Assembly (NCBI GenBank): GCA_903831825.1
Contig: CAIKZE010000250.1
Span: 1 to 33,511 of the forward strand
Length of the DNA: 33,511 nucleotides
Direction of reading: 5' to 3'
From: an uncultured Lentisphaeria bacterium
Lineage (GTDB): Bacteria > Verrucomicrobiota > Lentisphaeria > Victivallales > Victivallaceae
The position numbers and the translations under genes were made by a program. The notes beneath the pieces are model-generated. The model was not told the DNA's origin, ran no database searches, and worked only from the letters and a program-made list of their open reading frames with translations. Positions 33,336 to 33,511 of this stretch are shown here, piece by piece. Numbering within the stretch: the first letter of the stretch is position 1; each line of letters starts with the position of its first letter.

Positions 33336-33511
33336 TCAGGCCGCTTTCTTTGCTGGCGGCCGGGCTGCAAGTTTATCCATCTCCTGCTTATGCTTAATTA
33401 CGCCGATCCTCCAGAAATTGTTAACTATCATTTTCTCGGTCATCTCTCCCTTGACGGCCTCAATTCCCCGGCGGCTGAACCGGTACATGCTGAATTTATA
33501 TCGCAATGTAA
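33336..33511 (-). CDS. C-terminal part of a protein, possibly a DDE transposase, running off the window
   Basis: The minus-strand frame is open from the right edge to a stop at 33336-33338 and gives 58 codons. The residues YRFSRRGIEAVKGEMTEKMI, VNNFWRIG and a basic, Ala/Pro-rich tail ending AKKAA resemble the C-termini of IS1182/IS5-type DDE transposases, where an R-x-G-x-E-x-V-x-x-E pattern precedes an N-x-W/L-R segment. This is pattern recall only. An IS-end-like sequence about 190 bp downstream supports the idea. The 5' part is outside the window, so intactness is unknown. Confidence 0.4.
   Translation of the reverse strand, partial: TLRYKFSMYRFSRRGIEAVKGEMTEKMIVNNFWRIGVIKHKQEMDKLAARPPAKKAA

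Overview
The window looks like a chromosome segment of a Gram-negative bacterium from the PVC lineage, most likely Lentisphaerota/Victivallales or a relative. That placement is inference. It rests on an LPS-core heptose kinase of the RfaP type (outer membrane), a eukaryote-like UDP-GlcNAc pyrophosphorylase heading a cell-wall operon, a GHL6-type glycoside-hydrolase-like protein of a kind I associate with Lentisphaerota, and intergenic regions filled with many families of short repeats and palindromes. No rRNA, tRNA or CRISPR array was seen.

Layout. 1-2162: a 5'-truncated type I methyltransferase (HsdM) remnant, then about 1.3 kb of non-coding repeats. 2163-6288: a tight plus-strand cluster, UDP-GlcNAc pyrophosphorylase, a small unknown gene, ftsW and murG, supplying and using UDP-GlcNAc for peptidoglycan. 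A hairpin terminator separates it from minus-strand argG and an MscS channel (6370-8997). 9141-9938: family 4 uracil-DNA glycosylase. 9939-10770: a 118-bp tandem repeat carrying phased CATTTTGGACA boxes, beside an orphan HTH protein resembling phage terminase small subunits (10771-11526). 11961-12681: a HepT/MntA-type toxin-antitoxin pair, followed by an AT-rich membrane protein with a probably frameshifted tail. 13776-14594: a SpoU/TrmH RNA methyltransferase, convergent with rfaP (15024-15827). The whole gap between them is one large inverted repeat. 16198-17982: a GT39-like membrane glycosyltransferase. 17983-18507: a 310-bp element with six small hairpins. 18508-24499: hrpA, mraY and an M55 (DppA-like) D-aminopeptidase. 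24566-25591: a secreted LIM/treble-clef plus HExxH metallopeptidase resembling plant DA1, overlapping tail-to-tail with a second membrane glycosyltransferase (25568-27334). 27472-29694: priA. 29709-30623: an alpha/beta hydrolase. 31069-33099: the GHL6-type protein. The right edge holds a terminator and the C-terminal part of a possible transposase.

Peptidoglycan genes form two separate groups: uap-orf-ftsW-murG, and mraY followed by a D-aminopeptidase gene. Envelope functions (RfaP, two GT-C-like proteins, MscS) fill much of the rest. The most unusual signals are the non-coding elements: two homologous 160-bp hairpin elements with covarying stems, each placed just upstream of a gene's ribosome-binding site; a twin-hairpin element present twice with compensatory changes; the giant palindrome at 14594-15019; and the phased-box array. 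The DA1-like protein is the most interesting protein-coding gene.
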